A stretch of DNA of 35,644 nt from Tissierellia bacterium (GCA_012518555.1 JAAYRW010000089.1:1-35644); one strand, 5' to 3'. Shown: positions 22,736 to 32,390, counted from the first letter of the stretch. The notes: generated by a model from the sequence alone, not told the origin. Numbers and translations: made by a program.

Positions 22736-23816
22736 GAAAATTAAAATTATACCTATATTTGTACCCCATATTGGATGTCCCAATGACTGTGTATTTTGTA
22801 ATCAAAGAAAGATAACAGGCCATCATAGGTCAACAATTAATAAAGAATATGTCAGTAAGATCGTTGAAGAATATATAAAAACCATCGATAGCAATACTTA
22901 TACAGAAATTGCCTTTTTCGGTGGTTCATTTACGGCAATAGATAAAAACATTCAAGAAGAGCTGTTAACTGTTGCCAAATACTACAAAGACTTAGGAATT
23001 GTTAACCGCATAAGATGTTCTACTAGACCGGATTCAATAAATGTCGAAATATTGCAGCTGCAAAAGAAATACGGAATGGATATAATTGAATTGGGAATTC
23101 AAAGTTTAGACGACCAAGTTTTAAAATTGTCTAATAGAGGTCACACAAAACAACAATCTCTAAATGCAAGCCAGCTCATTAAGGATCATGGCTTTGTTTT
23201 AGGACATCAAATAATGCCGGGACTTCCAGGAAGTAACAGGGAAAAAGACATAAAGACCTGTCTTGAATCAATTACCATGAAACCGGATATTGTAAGGATT
23301 TATCCTACTTTAATAATTAAGGATACGGAATTACTTAAGATGCATACCGATGGTATCTATCAACCCCTTAATTTAGAAGAAGCAGTAGAACGAACTGCCT
23401 ATATTTACAGTCTCTATAAGGTAAATAATATAAATGTTATTAGGATAGGACTTCAAAATTCTGATACAATAAATGAAAATAAGGATGTTGTAGCAGGTCC
23501 CTTTCATCCTTCCTTTAGACAATTAGTTGAAGAAAAACTATATTTAACTTCCATAGTTTCTAAGTTAAAAGGAAGGGATTTAAAAGACAAAGAAATTGTA
23601 ATAGCCGCTAAGGAAATCCTAATAAGCTACCTAGCAGGTCATAAAAAGAGGAATATTAATAGGCTGAAAGAAATATTTTCAGTTAAGAAAGTATCCTTTA
23701 AAAAAACACCTAAAGATATAATTGAACTATATTATTTAGATAAAGTAACCACTATCCATAAGGATGAAATATTTCAAAACTATCTGGATTTAGCAGAGGG
23801 AAAAATATGTATTTAA
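22728..23816 (+). CDS. Elp3-like radical SAM protein
   Basis: A 362-residue radical SAM enzyme. The [4Fe-4S] cysteines are C17, C21 and C24 (CPNDCVFC). The downstream FFGGSFTAI and ELGIQSLDDQVL motifs match the Elp3/MiaB-like core (SAM-binding region), but it lacks the acetyltransferase domain of true Elp3. A gene of this type sits between rnc and smc in many clostridia. Its substrate is not known to me; a role in tRNA or rRNA modification is an inference from the core fold and the neighbours. It overlaps rnc by 8 nt and smc by 10 nt, so the three are translated together. Confidence 0.88.
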   Translation: MDKKIKIIPIFVPHIGCPNDCVFCNQRKITGHHRSTINKEYVSKIVEEYIKTIDSNTYTEIAFFGGSFTAIDKNIQEELLTVAKYYKDLGIVNRIRCSTRPDSINVEILQLQKKYGMDIIELGIQSLDDQVLKLSNRGHTKQQSLNASQLIKDHGFVLGHQIMPGLPGSNREKDIKTCLESITMKPDIVRIYPTLIIKDTELLKMHTDGIYQPLNLEEAVERTAYIYSLYKVNNINVIRIGLQNSDTINENKDVVAGPFHPSFRQLVEEKLYLTSIVSKLKGRDLKDKEIVIAAKEILISYLAGHKKRNINRLKEIFSVKKVSFKKTPKDIIELYYLDKVTTIHKDEIFQNYLDLAEGKICI

Positions 23817-26800
23817 AAAAGATATATGTAAACGGATTTAAGTCTTTTGCAGATAAAACTGAAATTGAAGTTGAAAAAGGCATTACAGCCATCGTAGGTC
23901 CTAATGGCAGCGGAAAAAGCAACATTTCCGATGCCATTAAGTGGGTTTTGGGAGAACAAAGTGCCAAAAACCTTCGAGGTGGCAAAATGGACGACGTTAT
24001 CTTTGCAGGAACTGAAAAGCGCCTTCCCCTAGGCTATGCTGAAGTTCGACTTCTGTTTAATAATGAATCGGGAGAGATACCTTTAGAATATAAGGAAGTA
24101 AGCATTAGCAGGAAATTATATAAAACCGGAGAAAGTGAATACTACATAAATAAACAGCAATGTAGGCTGAAAGATATTAAAGAATTGTTTATGGATACAG
24201 GAATAGGTAGAGAAGGCTATTCATTTATAGGACAGGGTAGGGTGGAAGAAATTTTAAGTCCTAATTCTGATGTACGAAGACAAGTCTTCGAAGAGGCAGC
24301 AGGAATTGTAAAATATAAAACACGAAAAGAAGAGTCTGAAAGAAAATTAGAAAAAACTAAAAATAACTTAGACAGAGTTGAAGATATTATCTATGAACTT
24401 AATGAAAGAATTGAACCTCTTAAAGAACAAAGTGATAAAGCAAAAAAGTTTTTAGAATTAAAAGATAAGTTAAAAAAATATGAGTTAAATTACTTAGCTC
24501 ACAATTACGAAAAACACCAAGAACAGCTTAAAGCCCTTGAAAACCAAAGAAATATTTTAATAGAAGAAAAAACGAATTTTCAAAAAAGAAGGGACAATTA
24601 TTCTACATTAATTGAAAATCAAAAAGAAAAAATAAACCAACTTCAAAATACAATCAATGAAAAGGAAGTAATAAAGGAATCAAAAAATAAAGAATTAGAA
24701 AACTATCAAAGACTTTGCCAAGTACATAAAGAGAAAAAAAATCTCTACGATTCAAATATTTTAAATGTGCAAGAAGAAATTAAGGCTTTAGAAGGTAGAA
24801 ATTTAGAATTAGAGGAAAATATTAATACCTTAGTTGAGGAAAAGCAGAAATTAAATGAAATATTTAGTATAAATACTGAAAAATTCAATTCTATGAATGC
24901 GGAAATTCAAGAGTATAAAGCTGAAATTGAAAAAATTGTAGAGAAAATAGAAGAATATAAAAATGAACTCTTTGAAATCCATAAGGAGATCAATAAAAAT
25001 AACTCTGATAAAAAAACTATAGAATCACTGATAATTAATTATAATGACAGAATTAATTATTTATCTAAAGAAGTTGAAGTAGAAGAAGAGGAAAGACGAA
25101 AAAGAATTGAAACAATAGAAGAAATCCAGAAAGAACAGGAAGAAACAAGCTCTATATTGTCAGAAAAAAAGACAGAATTACTTAATATAACAGAACAGTT
25201 AACTAAGGCAGAAAAGGCTAAAGAATCATTAAGTAATGAAATATCCCGGCTTAATGAGCAGTTAGGCAGTGCCCAATCAAAAGTTAAAATTCTCTCCAAT
25301 ATGGAAGCTTACTATGATGGCTACTACAAAAGTATAAAGGTTTTAATGAATAATAAGGATAGGGAACCTATGTTGAAGAATTCAATACTAGGTACCGTAG
25401 CTGATGTAATAAAGACGGAAAAGCAATATGAAAGGGCAATAGAAATAGCTTTAGGCTCTGCCATCCAAAATATAATAGTAAATACTGATAATGAAGCAGA
25501 AGAAATAATTGAATATTTAAAGAAAAACAAAATTGGGAGAATAACATTTCTTCCTATCAATATGCTGCAGGAAAGAACTTTAAACAATCTTGAAAGGGAA
25601 GTGTTAAAGGAAAAATGTGTCATAAGCACAGCAGATAAATTAGTAAGTACAGATCCTAAGTTCGAAAATGTAATAAAGAATCTTCTTGGTAGAATCCTAA
25701 TAGTGGACAAGCTGAACAATGGATTTAAAATATCTAAAAAATTAAGAACTGTTAAAATCGTAACCCTTCAAGGAGATGTAATAAATGCCGGAGGCTCTGT
25801 TACGGGAGGACATATAGCTAGCAATCAGAATCTATTGGGAAGAAAAAGAGAAATAGAAGAACTAAAAGTTTTTTCGGAAAAGTGTTCTATAAAATTGAAA
25901 GAAAAAAATAATTCTTTAAGCCAGTTAATAAATACAATTAAAAATTACAGTGCTAAAATTGATGAAACAAAATCCTTAATTAACGAAAAAAACAATCACT
26001 TCCAAATGAATAGCTCAAAGTTAAATATGTTAAGGGAGCAAAATGAAAAAACATCATCTGCAATAAATAAATTCAAAGAAGAAATTCAATTTATTGAAGA
26101 GGAAAGAGATAAGTATATAGAAGAAGAAAGTAAAATTGAAAGAGACATCTCTAAGCTTAAGTTATTGATAGAAGATAAAGAAAGAAGTATTGAAAAATAC
26201 ATAGCTGAAAATAATGAAAATAAATTAAAATATGATGAATACAATAATACAATTTTAAAACAGAGAGACACAGTCTCTGAAGGTACACAAAATATTAAAA
26301 TAGTAGAAGAAAAGCTTAATAATATTCAAATGGAAATAGAAAGAAATGAAAAAACTAAATTCTTAAAAGAAGAAAACTTATCTTCTATAGCTAATGAAAT
26401 TGCTACATCAGAAAAAGTAATCCTAGAATATAGTGAAAAATCAGATCTTTTAGCTGAAGAAATTAAAAGATTGACTGAAAGTTTCCTAAAGGAGAAAGAA
26501 ACCCTTAAAAACAATCAAGATGAAATTTATGAATATCAAAATAAAATTAACAGTGTCAATAAGTCAATAACTGAAGTTCTTGATGAAGAAATGAAATTAA
26601 ACCTTAAAATTGAAAGAGTAAGTTCAAAAATAGAAGATATTTCTTCCAAACTGTGGGAAGACTATGAATTAAACTATGCAATGGCTTTAAAATATAAGGA
26701 TAGCAGCATAAGTCAAAACAAACTTTATAATGAAGTGAATTCCTGCAAAAGAGCTATAAAAGGATTAGGAAATATTAATTTAGACTCAATTGAAGAATAT

Positions 26801-27367
26801 AAGGAAGTAAAGGAACGCTATGACTTTTTAACAAAACAACAAGATGACCTAATAAATGCTATGGACCAACTTAATGAAGTAATTCAACAATTAGAAGTAC
26901 AAATGAAAGAAAAATTCCTTGAAGAATTTGCAAATATAAGGGCGAAATTTAGCCAAGTATTCAAAAAGCTTTTCAATGGTGGAAGTGGGGATATATACTT
27001 AGAGAATGAGGAAGATGCTTTAAACAGTGATATAGAAATTGCTGTACAACCACCTGGTAAAAAGTTAAGCAAAATATCGCTTTTATCTGGAGGAGAAAAG
27101 GCACTTACAGCAATTGCCCTGCTATTCTCAATTTTAAAAACTAAGCCTACACCTTTTTGTGTACTAGATGAAATTGAAGCTGCTTTAGATGAATTAAATA
27201 TTTATAGATTTTCTCAATATTTAAAAGAATTTTCTAAAGAAACCCAATTTATCGTAATAACCCATAGAAAAGGAACTATGGAATATGCAGACACTTTGTA
27301 TGGTGCAACTATGGAAGAAAAGGGAGTTACAAAATTAGTTTCATTGAAACTGGCTGACGCGGTATAG
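23807..27367 (+). CDS. smc: Chromosome segregation ATPase SMC
   Basis: This 1186-residue condensin subunit organises and segregates the chromosome with ScpA and ScpB. The N-terminal ATPase half has Walker A GPNGSGKSN (residues 31-39). Long coiled coils, rich in E, K, N and I, run from about residue 170 to 510 and from about 670 to 1020. The hinge lies at about 520-667 and ends with GGSVTGG. The C-terminal half has the ABC signature LLSGGEKALTA (SGGE at 1094-1097) and Walker B VLDEIEAALDE. The length is normal. It is co-transcribed with the radical SAM gene and followed 23 nt later by ftsY. Confidence 0.98.
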   Translation: MYLKKIYVNGFKSFADKTEIEVEKGITAIVGPNGSGKSNISDAIKWVLGEQSAKNLRGGKMDDVIFAGTEKRLPLGYAEVRLLFNNESGEIPLEYKEVSISRKLYKTGESEYYINKQQCRLKDIKELFMDTGIGREGYSFIGQGRVEEILSPNSDVRRQVFEEAAGIVKYKTRKEESERKLEKTKNNLDRVEDIIYELNERIEPLKEQSDKAKKFLELKDKLKKYELNYLAHNYEKHQEQLKALENQRNILIEEKTNFQKRRDNYSTLIENQKEKINQLQNTINEKEVIKESKNKELENYQRLCQVHKEKKNLYDSNILNVQEEIKALEGRNLELEENINTLVEEKQKLNEIFSINTEKFNSMNAEIQEYKAEIEKIVEKIEEYKNELFEIHKEINKNNSDKKTIESLIINYNDRINYLSKEVEVEEEERRKRIETIEEIQKEQEETSSILSEKKTELLNITEQLTKAEKAKESLSNEISRLNEQLGSAQSKVKILSNMEAYYDGYYKSIKVLMNNKDREPMLKNSILGTVADVIKTEKQYERAIEIALGSAIQNIIVNTDNEAEEIIEYLKKNKIGRITFLPINMLQERTLNNLEREVLKEKCVISTADKLVSTDPKFENVIKNLLGRILIVDKLNNGFKISKKLRTVKIVTLQGDVINAGGSVTGGHIASNQNLLGRKREIEELKVFSEKCSIKLKEKNNSLSQLINTIKNYSAKIDETKSLINEKNNHFQMNSSKLNMLREQNEKTSSAINKFKEEIQFIEEERDKYIEEESKIERDISKLKLLIEDKERSIEKYIAENNENKLKYDEYNNTILKQRDTVSEGTQNIKIVEEKLNNIQMEIERNEKTKFLKEENLSSIANEIATSEKVILEYSEKSDLLAEEIKRLTESFLKEKETLKNNQDEIYEYQNKINSVNKSITEVLDEEMKLNLKIERVSSKIEDISSKLWEDYELNYAMALKYKDSSISQNKLYNEVNSCKRAIKGLGNINLDSIEEYKEVKERYDFLTKQQDDLINAMDQLNEVIQQLEVQMKEKFLEEFANIRAKFSQVFKKLFNGGSGDIYLENEEDALNSDIEIAVQPPGKKLSKISLLSGGEKALTAIALLFSILKTKPTPFCVLDEIEAALDELNIYRFSQYLKEFSKETQFIVITHRKGTMEYADTLYGATMEEKGVTKLVSLKLADAV

Positions 27368-27390
27368 AATCTCATTATTAGGAGGAAAAA

Positions 27391-28311
27391 ATGAACAAAG
27401 AAAGAAAGGGCTTCTTTGCCAAATTAAAGGAAGGTTTATCGAAAACTAAACAAAACCTAACAGAACAAATTGAAAGTGTTATTTTTCAGTATAAAAAAAT
27501 AGACGATGATTTTTTAGATGAATTAGAAGAAGTGCTTATTACTTCCGACATGGGTGTTGAAACTACCATGGATATTATCGATTATATAAAGGAAGAAACT
27601 AAAAAGAGAAAATTAGAAGATACTTTAGAAATTAAAAATGTAATAAAAGAATACTTAGTGAATTTATTAGAAGAAAATCAAGAAGAAACTGTTACCGACA
27701 AGCAAAGGGTAATATTAGTGGTTGGAGTTAACGGAGTAGGTAAAACAACTTCTATAGGAAAAATTGCCTATAGATTGAAACAATCTGGCAAGAAAGTAAT
27801 AGTTGCAGCTGCTGATACCTTTAGAGCGGCAGCAGTTGAACAACTGAAAGAATGGTGCACTAGGGCAGGAGTTGATATAATTGCTTCAGAACAAGGCTCA
27901 GATCCGGGAGCTGTAGTTTTTGATGCCATACAGGCTGCTAAAGCAAGGAAGTCAGACGTTTTAATATGCGATACAGCCGGGAGACTTCACAACAAGAAAA
28001 ACCTTATGAACGAGTTAAGTAAAATTTTCAAAATATTAGACAAAGAATTTAGCGAGGCCCATATTGACGTCTACTTAGTAATAGATGCTACTACCGGACA
28101 AAATGGTATAGTTCAGGCTAAATTATTTAAGGAAGCAGCAAATATAAACGGCATGATTCTAACTAAATTAGACGGCACTGCAAAAGGCGGTATAGCATTT
28201 CCAATTGTAAACGAATTAAAAATACCAATCAAATACGTAGGAGTTGGAGAACAGATAGACGATTTACAAGATTTTAAGGCCCAAGACTTTGTAGATGCAA
28301 TTTTTGAATAA
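27391..28311 (+). CDS. ftsY: Signal recognition particle receptor FtsY
   Basis: This 306-residue SRP-GTPase receptor docks ribosome-SRP complexes to the Sec translocon. It has a short N-terminal A region, a four-helix N domain (about 20-95) and the G domain with P-loop GVNGVGKT at residues 112-119. [18 protein letters not shown] and [10 protein letters not shown] follow. The N-terminal acidic extension seen in some FtsY proteins is nearly absent, as in other Firmicutes. The ATG at 27391 has TTAGGAGGA upstream. Its partner ffh lies two genes downstream. Confidence 0.97.
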   Translation: MNKERKGFFAKLKEGLSKTKQNLTEQIESVIFQYKKIDDDFLDELEEVLITSDMGVETTMDIIDYIKEETKKRKLEDTLEIKNVIKEYLVNLLEENQEETVTDKQRVILVVGVNGVGKTTSIGKIAYRLKQSGKKVIVAAADTFRAAAVEQLKEWCTRAGVDIIASEQGSDPGAVVFDAIQAAKARKSDVLICDTAGRLHNKKNLMNELSKIFKILDKEFSEAHIDVYLVIDATTGQNGIVQAKLFKEAANINGMILTKLDGTAKGGIAFPIVNELKIPIKYVGVGEQIDDLQDFKAQDFVDAIFE

Positions 28312-28325
28312 TTTCAAAAAAACTA

Positions 28326-28354
28326 TTGACAAATTTCTTATAATGGGGTAGAAT
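28326..28354 (+). promoter_or_regulatory. Sigma-A promoter for ylxM-ffh
   Basis: TTGACA (28326-28331), 17-bp spacer, TAGAAT (28349-28354), 35 bp before the ylxM start. It starts 15 bp after the ftsY stop. Confidence 0.82.
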
Positions 28355-28357
28355 TCA

Positions 28358-28380
28358 CTGTCAAGCAAAATGCTTTACAG
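28358..28380 (+). promoter_or_regulatory. Hairpin in the ylxM leader next to the ribosome binding site
   Basis: CTGT-ca-AGCA (28358-28367) pairs with TGCT-tt-ACAG (28371-28380) with an AAA loop. It abuts the AGAGGT ribosome binding site and would begin close to the predicted transcript 5' end. Confidence 0.4.
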
Positions 28381-28388
28381 AGGTAGAT

Positions 28389-28736
28389 ATGTCAGGAAAA
28401 AACTTAATATATAGTATTCTGTATGATTTTTATGGGAATTTACTTAAAGACAATCATGCGACTATAATTGAACTTTACTACAATTTAGACTACAGTCTTT
28501 CTGAAATCGCTGAGGAGTTAGACATCAGCAGGCAAGGGGTTCACCATGCTTTAAAAAGAGCAGAGAAAAACTTAGCAAAGTATGAAGACAAAATAAAACT
28601 TTACGAGAAATACCTTAAATACATGGAAACAGCCGAAAATATAATAAAATTAGCTTCATCGATAGACCATGAAAAATATAAAGATACTGTTGAAGAAATT
28701 AAACATGAAGCCGGAAAAATAATTAATGAAGGGTAG
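28389..28736 (+). CDS. ylxM: YlxM-type helix-turn-helix protein, SRP-associated
   Basis: A 115-residue protein of the YlxM/p13 family, encoded directly upstream of ffh in most Firmicutes. In streptococci it binds the SRP and modulates FtsY-SRP activity. A sigma-70 region 4-like helix-turn-helix is visible at about residues 33-60 (YSLSEIAEELDISRQGVHH), followed by a charged helical tail. Despite the DNA-binding-like fold, a role with SRP RNA is supported by family studies. The ATG at 28389 has AGAGGT upstream. It is 5 nt from ffh and has its own promoter apart from ftsY. Confidence 0.92.
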   Translation: MSGKNLIYSILYDFYGNLLKDNHATIIELYYNLDYSLSEIAEELDISRQGVHHALKRAEKNLAKYEDKIKLYEKYLKYMETAENIIKLASSIDHEKYKDTVEEIKHEAGKIINEG

Positions 28737-28741
28737 AAGCA

Positions 28742-30085
28742 ATGTTTGAAAATTTATCTGATAAACTTCAAAATGCATTAAAAAAACTTAAAGGCAAGGG
28801 AAAGTTAACGGAAAAAGATATTGACACTGCCATGAGAGAAGTTAGATTATCACTTCTTGAGGCCGACGTTAACTTTAAAGTGGTTAAAGACTTTATTAAA
28901 AGTGTAAAAGAAAGATCTTTAGGCTCTGAAGTAATGGATAGCTTGACTCCCGGACAGCAAGTTGTAAAAATAGTTCATGAAGAACTTGTCAATATAATGG
29001 GTAAAGGGGAAAGTAAGCTCAAATTCAACCCCAATGATATAACCTACTTTATGATGTGTGGGCTTCAAGGAGCAGGTAAGACAACGGCTACAGGAAAACT
29101 TGCAAGAAAATTGAAGAAAGACGGTAAAAGGCCTCTATTAGTTGCATGTGATGTCTACAGACCAGCAGCTATTAAGCAATTACAAGTAGTAGGTCAAAGC
29201 GTTGATGTTCCTGTTTTTGAAATGGGAGATAAAACCAGTCCCCTTACTATAGCCAAGGAAGCAATAAAGCAGGCCAGAAAACATGGAAATGATGTTGTAA
29301 TAATAGATACTGCAGGTCGTCTTCATATTGACGACGATTTGATGGATGAGTTAGTTGAAATAAAAAATACCGTAAAACCTGATGAAATACTGTTACTGTT
29401 AGATGCAATGACAGGACAGGATGCAGTTAAGGTTGCAGAAACTTTTAACTCCTACTTAGATATTACAGGAGTAATACTTACAAAGGTTGACGGTGATGCC
29501 AGAGGTGGAGCAGCCCTATCAATTAGAAATGTAGTTGATAAGCCTATTAAATTTCTGTCTGTAGGAGAGAAGATGGATCAGCTTGAAACATTTCATCCTG
29601 ACAGAATGGCATCTCGAATTCTTGGAATGGGAGATGTGCTATCTATTATAGAAAAAGCTCAAGATGCCTTTGATGAAAAACAGGCAATGGAGCTTCAAAA
29701 GAAATTAAAAACTCAGGACTTCGATTTAGAAGATTTTTTAGCACAACTTCAACAAATGAAAAACATGGGACCTTTAGATGAACTTTTAGAAATGATTCCC
29801 GGGCTGGGAGGCAACAAAAAGTTAAAAGGCTTGAAAGTTGATGAAAAAGAAATAGTATATACAGAAGCTATTATCCAATCAATGACTAAGAAGGAAAGAA
29901 TTAATCCTTCAATCATTAACGGAAGTAGAAGAAAAAGAATTGCTGCAGGAAGCGGCACAACGGTACAAAGAGTAAATGCATTGTTAAAGCAATATGACGA
30001 AATGCGTAAAATGATGAAAAGATTCTCAACAATGGGAATGGGTAAGAAAAAAGGCGGATTCGGTGGCATGAGACTACCATTTTAG
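28742..30085 (+). CDS. ffh: Signal recognition particle protein Ffh (SRP54)
   Basis: This 447-residue GTPase binds 4.5S RNA and signal sequences of nascent membrane proteins. It has an N domain (1-90), the G domain with P-loop GLQGAGKT at residues 107-114, DTAGRLH and TKVDGDARGG, and a methionine-rich M domain from about 300 to the end. The M domain includes MTKKERINPSIING and RRKRIAAGSGTTVQRVN, the RNA-binding segment, and a final Met/Gly-rich tail. The ATG at 28742 has GAAGGG upstream. A weak AGGA-TAT-TCCT hairpin with TTTT follows the stop. Confidence 0.98.
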   Translation: MFENLSDKLQNALKKLKGKGKLTEKDIDTAMREVRLSLLEADVNFKVVKDFIKSVKERSLGSEVMDSLTPGQQVVKIVHEELVNIMGKGESKLKFNPNDITYFMMCGLQGAGKTTATGKLARKLKKDGKRPLLVACDVYRPAAIKQLQVVGQSVDVPVFEMGDKTSPLTIAKEAIKQARKHGNDVVIIDTAGRLHIDDDLMDELVEIKNTVKPDEILLLLDAMTGQDAVKVAETFNSYLDITGVILTKVDGDARGGAALSIRNVVDKPIKFLSVGEKMDQLETFHPDRMASRILGMGDVLSIIEKAQDAFDEKQAMELQKKLKTQDFDLEDFLAQLQQMKNMGPLDELLEMIPGLGGNKKLKGLKVDEKEIVYTEAIIQSMTKKERINPSIINGSRRKRIAAGSGTTVQRVNALLKQYDEMRKMMKRFSTMGMGKKKGGFGGMRLPF

Positions 30086-30116
30086 TTAGAAATAGGATAT
30101 TCCTTTTTCATATATA

Positions 30117-30178
30117 AGGGGGGACATTCCTCAGACCTACAAGGACTAACTCTTAAGAAAGAGGTGTGTTGACCCCTA
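30117..30178 (+). repeat. Hairpin element B (ffh-rpsP intergenic)
   Basis: The left arm GGGGACATTCCTC (30120-30132) faces the right arm GAGGTGTGTTGACCCCT (30161-30177). CCTC/GAGG, ACA/TGT and GGGG/CCCC can pair, with about 28 nt in the loop. The arms match element C at 32361-32390 closely and element A at 21854-21944 partly. Confidence 0.55.
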
Positions 30179-30211
30179 CCATGTAGACATTAAATTTAAG
30201 GAGGTGACAAT

Positions 30212-30475
30212 ATGTCAGTTAAAATCAGATTAAAAAGAATGGGTTCAAAAAAGAAACCATTTTACAGAATAGTAGTAGCAGATTCGCGTTCTCCAAGAGA
30301 CGGTCGTTTCATAGAGGAAATCGGATATTACAATCCTGTAGTTGAGCCAAAGGTTGTTAAAATCAATGATGAAAGTGCAATTAAATGGCTAAACAACGGA
30401 GCAAAACCTACAGATACAGTTAACTATCTTTTCAAAAATAACGGTATCTACGAAAAAAGAGATGAAAGCAAATAA
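30212..30475 (+). CDS. rpsP: 30S ribosomal protein S16
   Basis: An 87-residue S16 with the standard start [20 protein letters not shown], then [21 protein letters not shown]. It binds 16S rRNA early in 30S assembly. The ATG at 30212 has AAGGAGGTGA upstream. It opens the rpsP-khpA-rimM-trmD-rplS ribosome-maturation operon. Confidence 0.98.
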   Translation: MSVKIRLKRMGSKKKPFYRIVVADSRSPRDGRFIEEIGYYNPVVEPKVVKINDESAIKWLNNGAKPTDTVNYLFKNNGIYEKRDESK

Positions 30476-30485
30476 GAGGTGAACC

Positions 30486-30716
30486 ATGGGTGAATTAGTA
30501 GAATATATTGCAAAATCACTCGTTGACAATCCAGACATGGTGACAGTTAACGAAGTAGAAGGCAGTCAATCACTTATAATTGAACTAAAGGTTGCTCCGG
30601 AAGACATGGGTAAAGTAATAGGGAAACAAGGCAGAATAGCAAAGGCAATCAGAACAGTTGTAAAAGCAGCTGCTACAAAAGAAAACAAAAGAGTTATTGT
30701 TGAAATAATTCAGTAG
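30486..30716 (+). CDS. khpA: KH-domain RNA-binding protein KhpA (YlqC)
   Basis: A 76-residue single KH domain with the RNA-contacting GxxG loop GKQG at residues 46-49 (MGKVIGKQGRIAKAI). In Firmicutes KhpA partners KhpB (Jag) and affects RNA stability and cell elongation. The start ATG at 30486 has AGAGGTG upstream, 10 nt after rpsP. The order rpsP-khpA-rimM is conserved. Confidence 0.95.
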   Translation: MGELVEYIAKSLVDNPDMVTVNEVEGSQSLIIELKVAPEDMGKVIGKQGRIAKAIRTVVKAAATKENKRVIVEIIQ

Positions 30717-30735
30717 ATCCCTGCAGAGGTAACAA

Positions 30736-31236
30736 ATGAAGGATTATATTAAAGTTGGAAAAATAGTAAACACTCACGGCGTCAAAGGCGGCCTAAAATG
30801 CATGCCAATGACAGATTATATGGAAAGATTTGAAGAGCTAAAATACGTCTTTACAGAAAAAGACCATAAGAAGCGAGAAATCAACAAAGTATGGTACCAT
30901 AAAGGAATGGTATACTTGCAGTTGGAAAATATCAATGATATGAACACTGCCCAATTATTTAAGGACACATACATTTCCATATTAGAGGATCAATTAAGAG
31001 AACTTCCTGAAGACAGCTATTATTTATTTGACTTAGAAGGAATGGAAGTTTACTCTAACCAGGGAGATTATATAGGTAAGATAACCGAGATCTACCAAAC
31101 GGGAGCCAATGATGTTTACCAATTAAAAAACAAGGGAAAATCCTACTTAATACCTGCTGTTAAAGAAGTAGTTAAAGAAGTAAATGTAAGAGATAAAAAA
31201 ATGATAATAAATGTTATCGAAGGATTACTGGAATGA
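30736..31236 (+). CDS. rimM: 16S rRNA processing protein RimM
   Basis: A 166-residue 30S maturation factor that binds S19 and helps assemble the 30S head. The N-terminal RimM domain opens VGKIVNTHGVKGGLK. The C-terminal PRC-barrel begins near residue 95 (SYYLFDLEGMEVY) and contains GANDVYQLK and YLIPAVKEVV. The stop overlaps the trmD start (ATGA), so the two are translationally coupled. Confidence 0.96.
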   Translation: MKDYIKVGKIVNTHGVKGGLKCMPMTDYMERFEELKYVFTEKDHKKREINKVWYHKGMVYLQLENINDMNTAQLFKDTYISILEDQLRELPEDSYYLFDLEGMEVYSNQGDYIGKITEIYQTGANDVYQLKNKGKSYLIPAVKEVVKEVNVRDKKMIINVIEGLLE

Positions 31237-31952
31237 AATTTGAAATAATAACTTTATTTCCGGAGTTAATAGAAGTATATGCAAATAATGGAATTATCGG
31301 CAGAGCTGTGGAAAACAAATTGTTTTCTATAGAATATGTGAATCTTAGAGACTATTCTCAAGATAAACATAAAAAAGTTGATGATTATCCTTATGGAGGA
31401 GGTCCCGGTATGCTTTTGAGACCGGAACCTATGTTTAGAGCTTTAGACAGTATAAAAAGGCATAATTCATACATCATATACTTATCACCAAAGGGGAATT
31501 TGTTCAATCAAACTAAAGCTAAGGAACTATCCCATAAGGAACATATAATTTTTATTCCGGGACATTATGAAGGTATTGACCAAAGAATAATAGACAAATA
31601 TGTCCATGAGGAAATATCTGTGGGAGACTATGTTTTAACAAGTGGAGAACTACCTGCATTGGTAATAATAGATGCTGTGGGAAGGCTTTTGCCGGGAGTA
31701 TTAGGCTCTGGGGAATCAGCCTTGGAAGAGTCTCATAGTGATAACTTGCTTGAATATCCCCAGTATACAAGACCTGAAAAATACATGGGCATGGAAGTGC
31801 CGGAAATATTATTATCCGGTCATCACAAAAATATCGAAGAATGGCGTCGATATAAAGCTATAGAAATTACTTTAAAAAGACGTCCAGATATGGTGAAAGA
31901 CGAAAGTATAATCGAAGAATTTAAGAAATTAGAGCAGAAATTTAATAAATAG
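31233..31952 (+). CDS. trmD: tRNA (guanine-37-N1)-methyltransferase
   Basis: A 239-residue SPOUT-class methyltransferase that forms m1G37 in tRNAs reading CNN codons and prevents +1 frameshifting. The trefoil-knot SAM site is visible in LSPKGNLFNQ, IPGHYEGIDQRI and SVGDYVLTSGELPALV. The early YGGGPGM and the late YTRPE and LLSGHH segments complete the family pattern. Length and domain order are standard. Confidence 0.98.
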   Translation: MKFEIITLFPELIEVYANNGIIGRAVENKLFSIEYVNLRDYSQDKHKKVDDYPYGGGPGMLLRPEPMFRALDSIKRHNSYIIYLSPKGNLFNQTKAKELSHKEHIIFIPGHYEGIDQRIIDKYVHEEISVGDYVLTSGELPALVIIDAVGRLLPGVLGSGESALEESHSDNLLEYPQYTRPEKYMGMEVPEILLSGHHKNIEEWRRYKAIEITLKRRPDMVKDESIIEEFKKLEQKFNK

Positions 31953-31979
31953 CTAAGTAAGCCGAAGGGAGGTACAGAA

Positions 31980-32327
31980 ATGGACTTAATAAAATCAATC
32001 GAATTAGAACAACTAAAAAGTGATGTTACACCCTTTAATGTTGGTGATACTGTAAAAGTACACGTTAGAATTAAAGAAGGAAATAGGGAAAGAATTCAGA
32101 TATTTGAAGGTATTGTAATTAAAAAACAAGGTGGAAGCAATAGAGCAACATTCACAGTAAGAAAGATTTCTTACGGAGTTGGAGTTGAAAGAACATTCCC
32201 TGTTCATTCACCAAAGATTGAAAAAATCGAAGTTGTAAGAAAAGGTAAAGTAAGACGTGCTAAATTGTACTACTTAAGAGGTAGAACAGGAAAAGCATCT
32301 AAAGTTAAAGAATTAAGAAACTATTAA
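31980..32327 (+). CDS. rplS: 50S ribosomal protein L19
   Basis: A 115-residue L19 located at the 30S-50S interface. Typical segments are [26 protein letters not shown] and the C-terminal [20 protein letters not shown]. The ATG at 31980 has GGGAGGT upstream. In many clostridia lepB follows rplS; here a terminator-like stem and then rbgA follow. Confidence 0.98.
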   Translation: MDLIKSIELEQLKSDVTPFNVGDTVKVHVRIKEGNRERIQIFEGIVIKKQGGSNRATFTVRKISYGVGVERTFPVHSPKIEKIEVVRKGKVRRAKLYYLRGRTGKASKVKELRNY

Positions 32328-32329
32328 AA

Positions 32330-32353
32330 AAATTGAGGCCATGTCCTCAATTT
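32330..32353 (+). terminator. Hairpin terminator after rplS
   Basis: Perfect 9-bp stem AAATTGAGG (32330-32338) / CCTCAATTT (32345-32353) with a CCATGT loop. The T tract is only the end of the stem, so its efficiency is uncertain. Confidence 0.6.
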
Positions 32354-32360
32354 ACATAAC

Positions 32361-32390
32361 GGGGACATTCCTTTAAAAAGGTGTGTCCCT
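32361..32390 (+). repeat. Hairpin element C (rplS-rbgA intergenic)
   Basis: GGGACA-tt-CCTTT (32362-32374) pairs with AAAGG-tg-TGTCCC (32377-32389), leaving a 2x2 internal loop. It is the most compact copy of the family at 21854 and 30117. It could add termination strength, since TTTCC follows. Confidence 0.6.
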
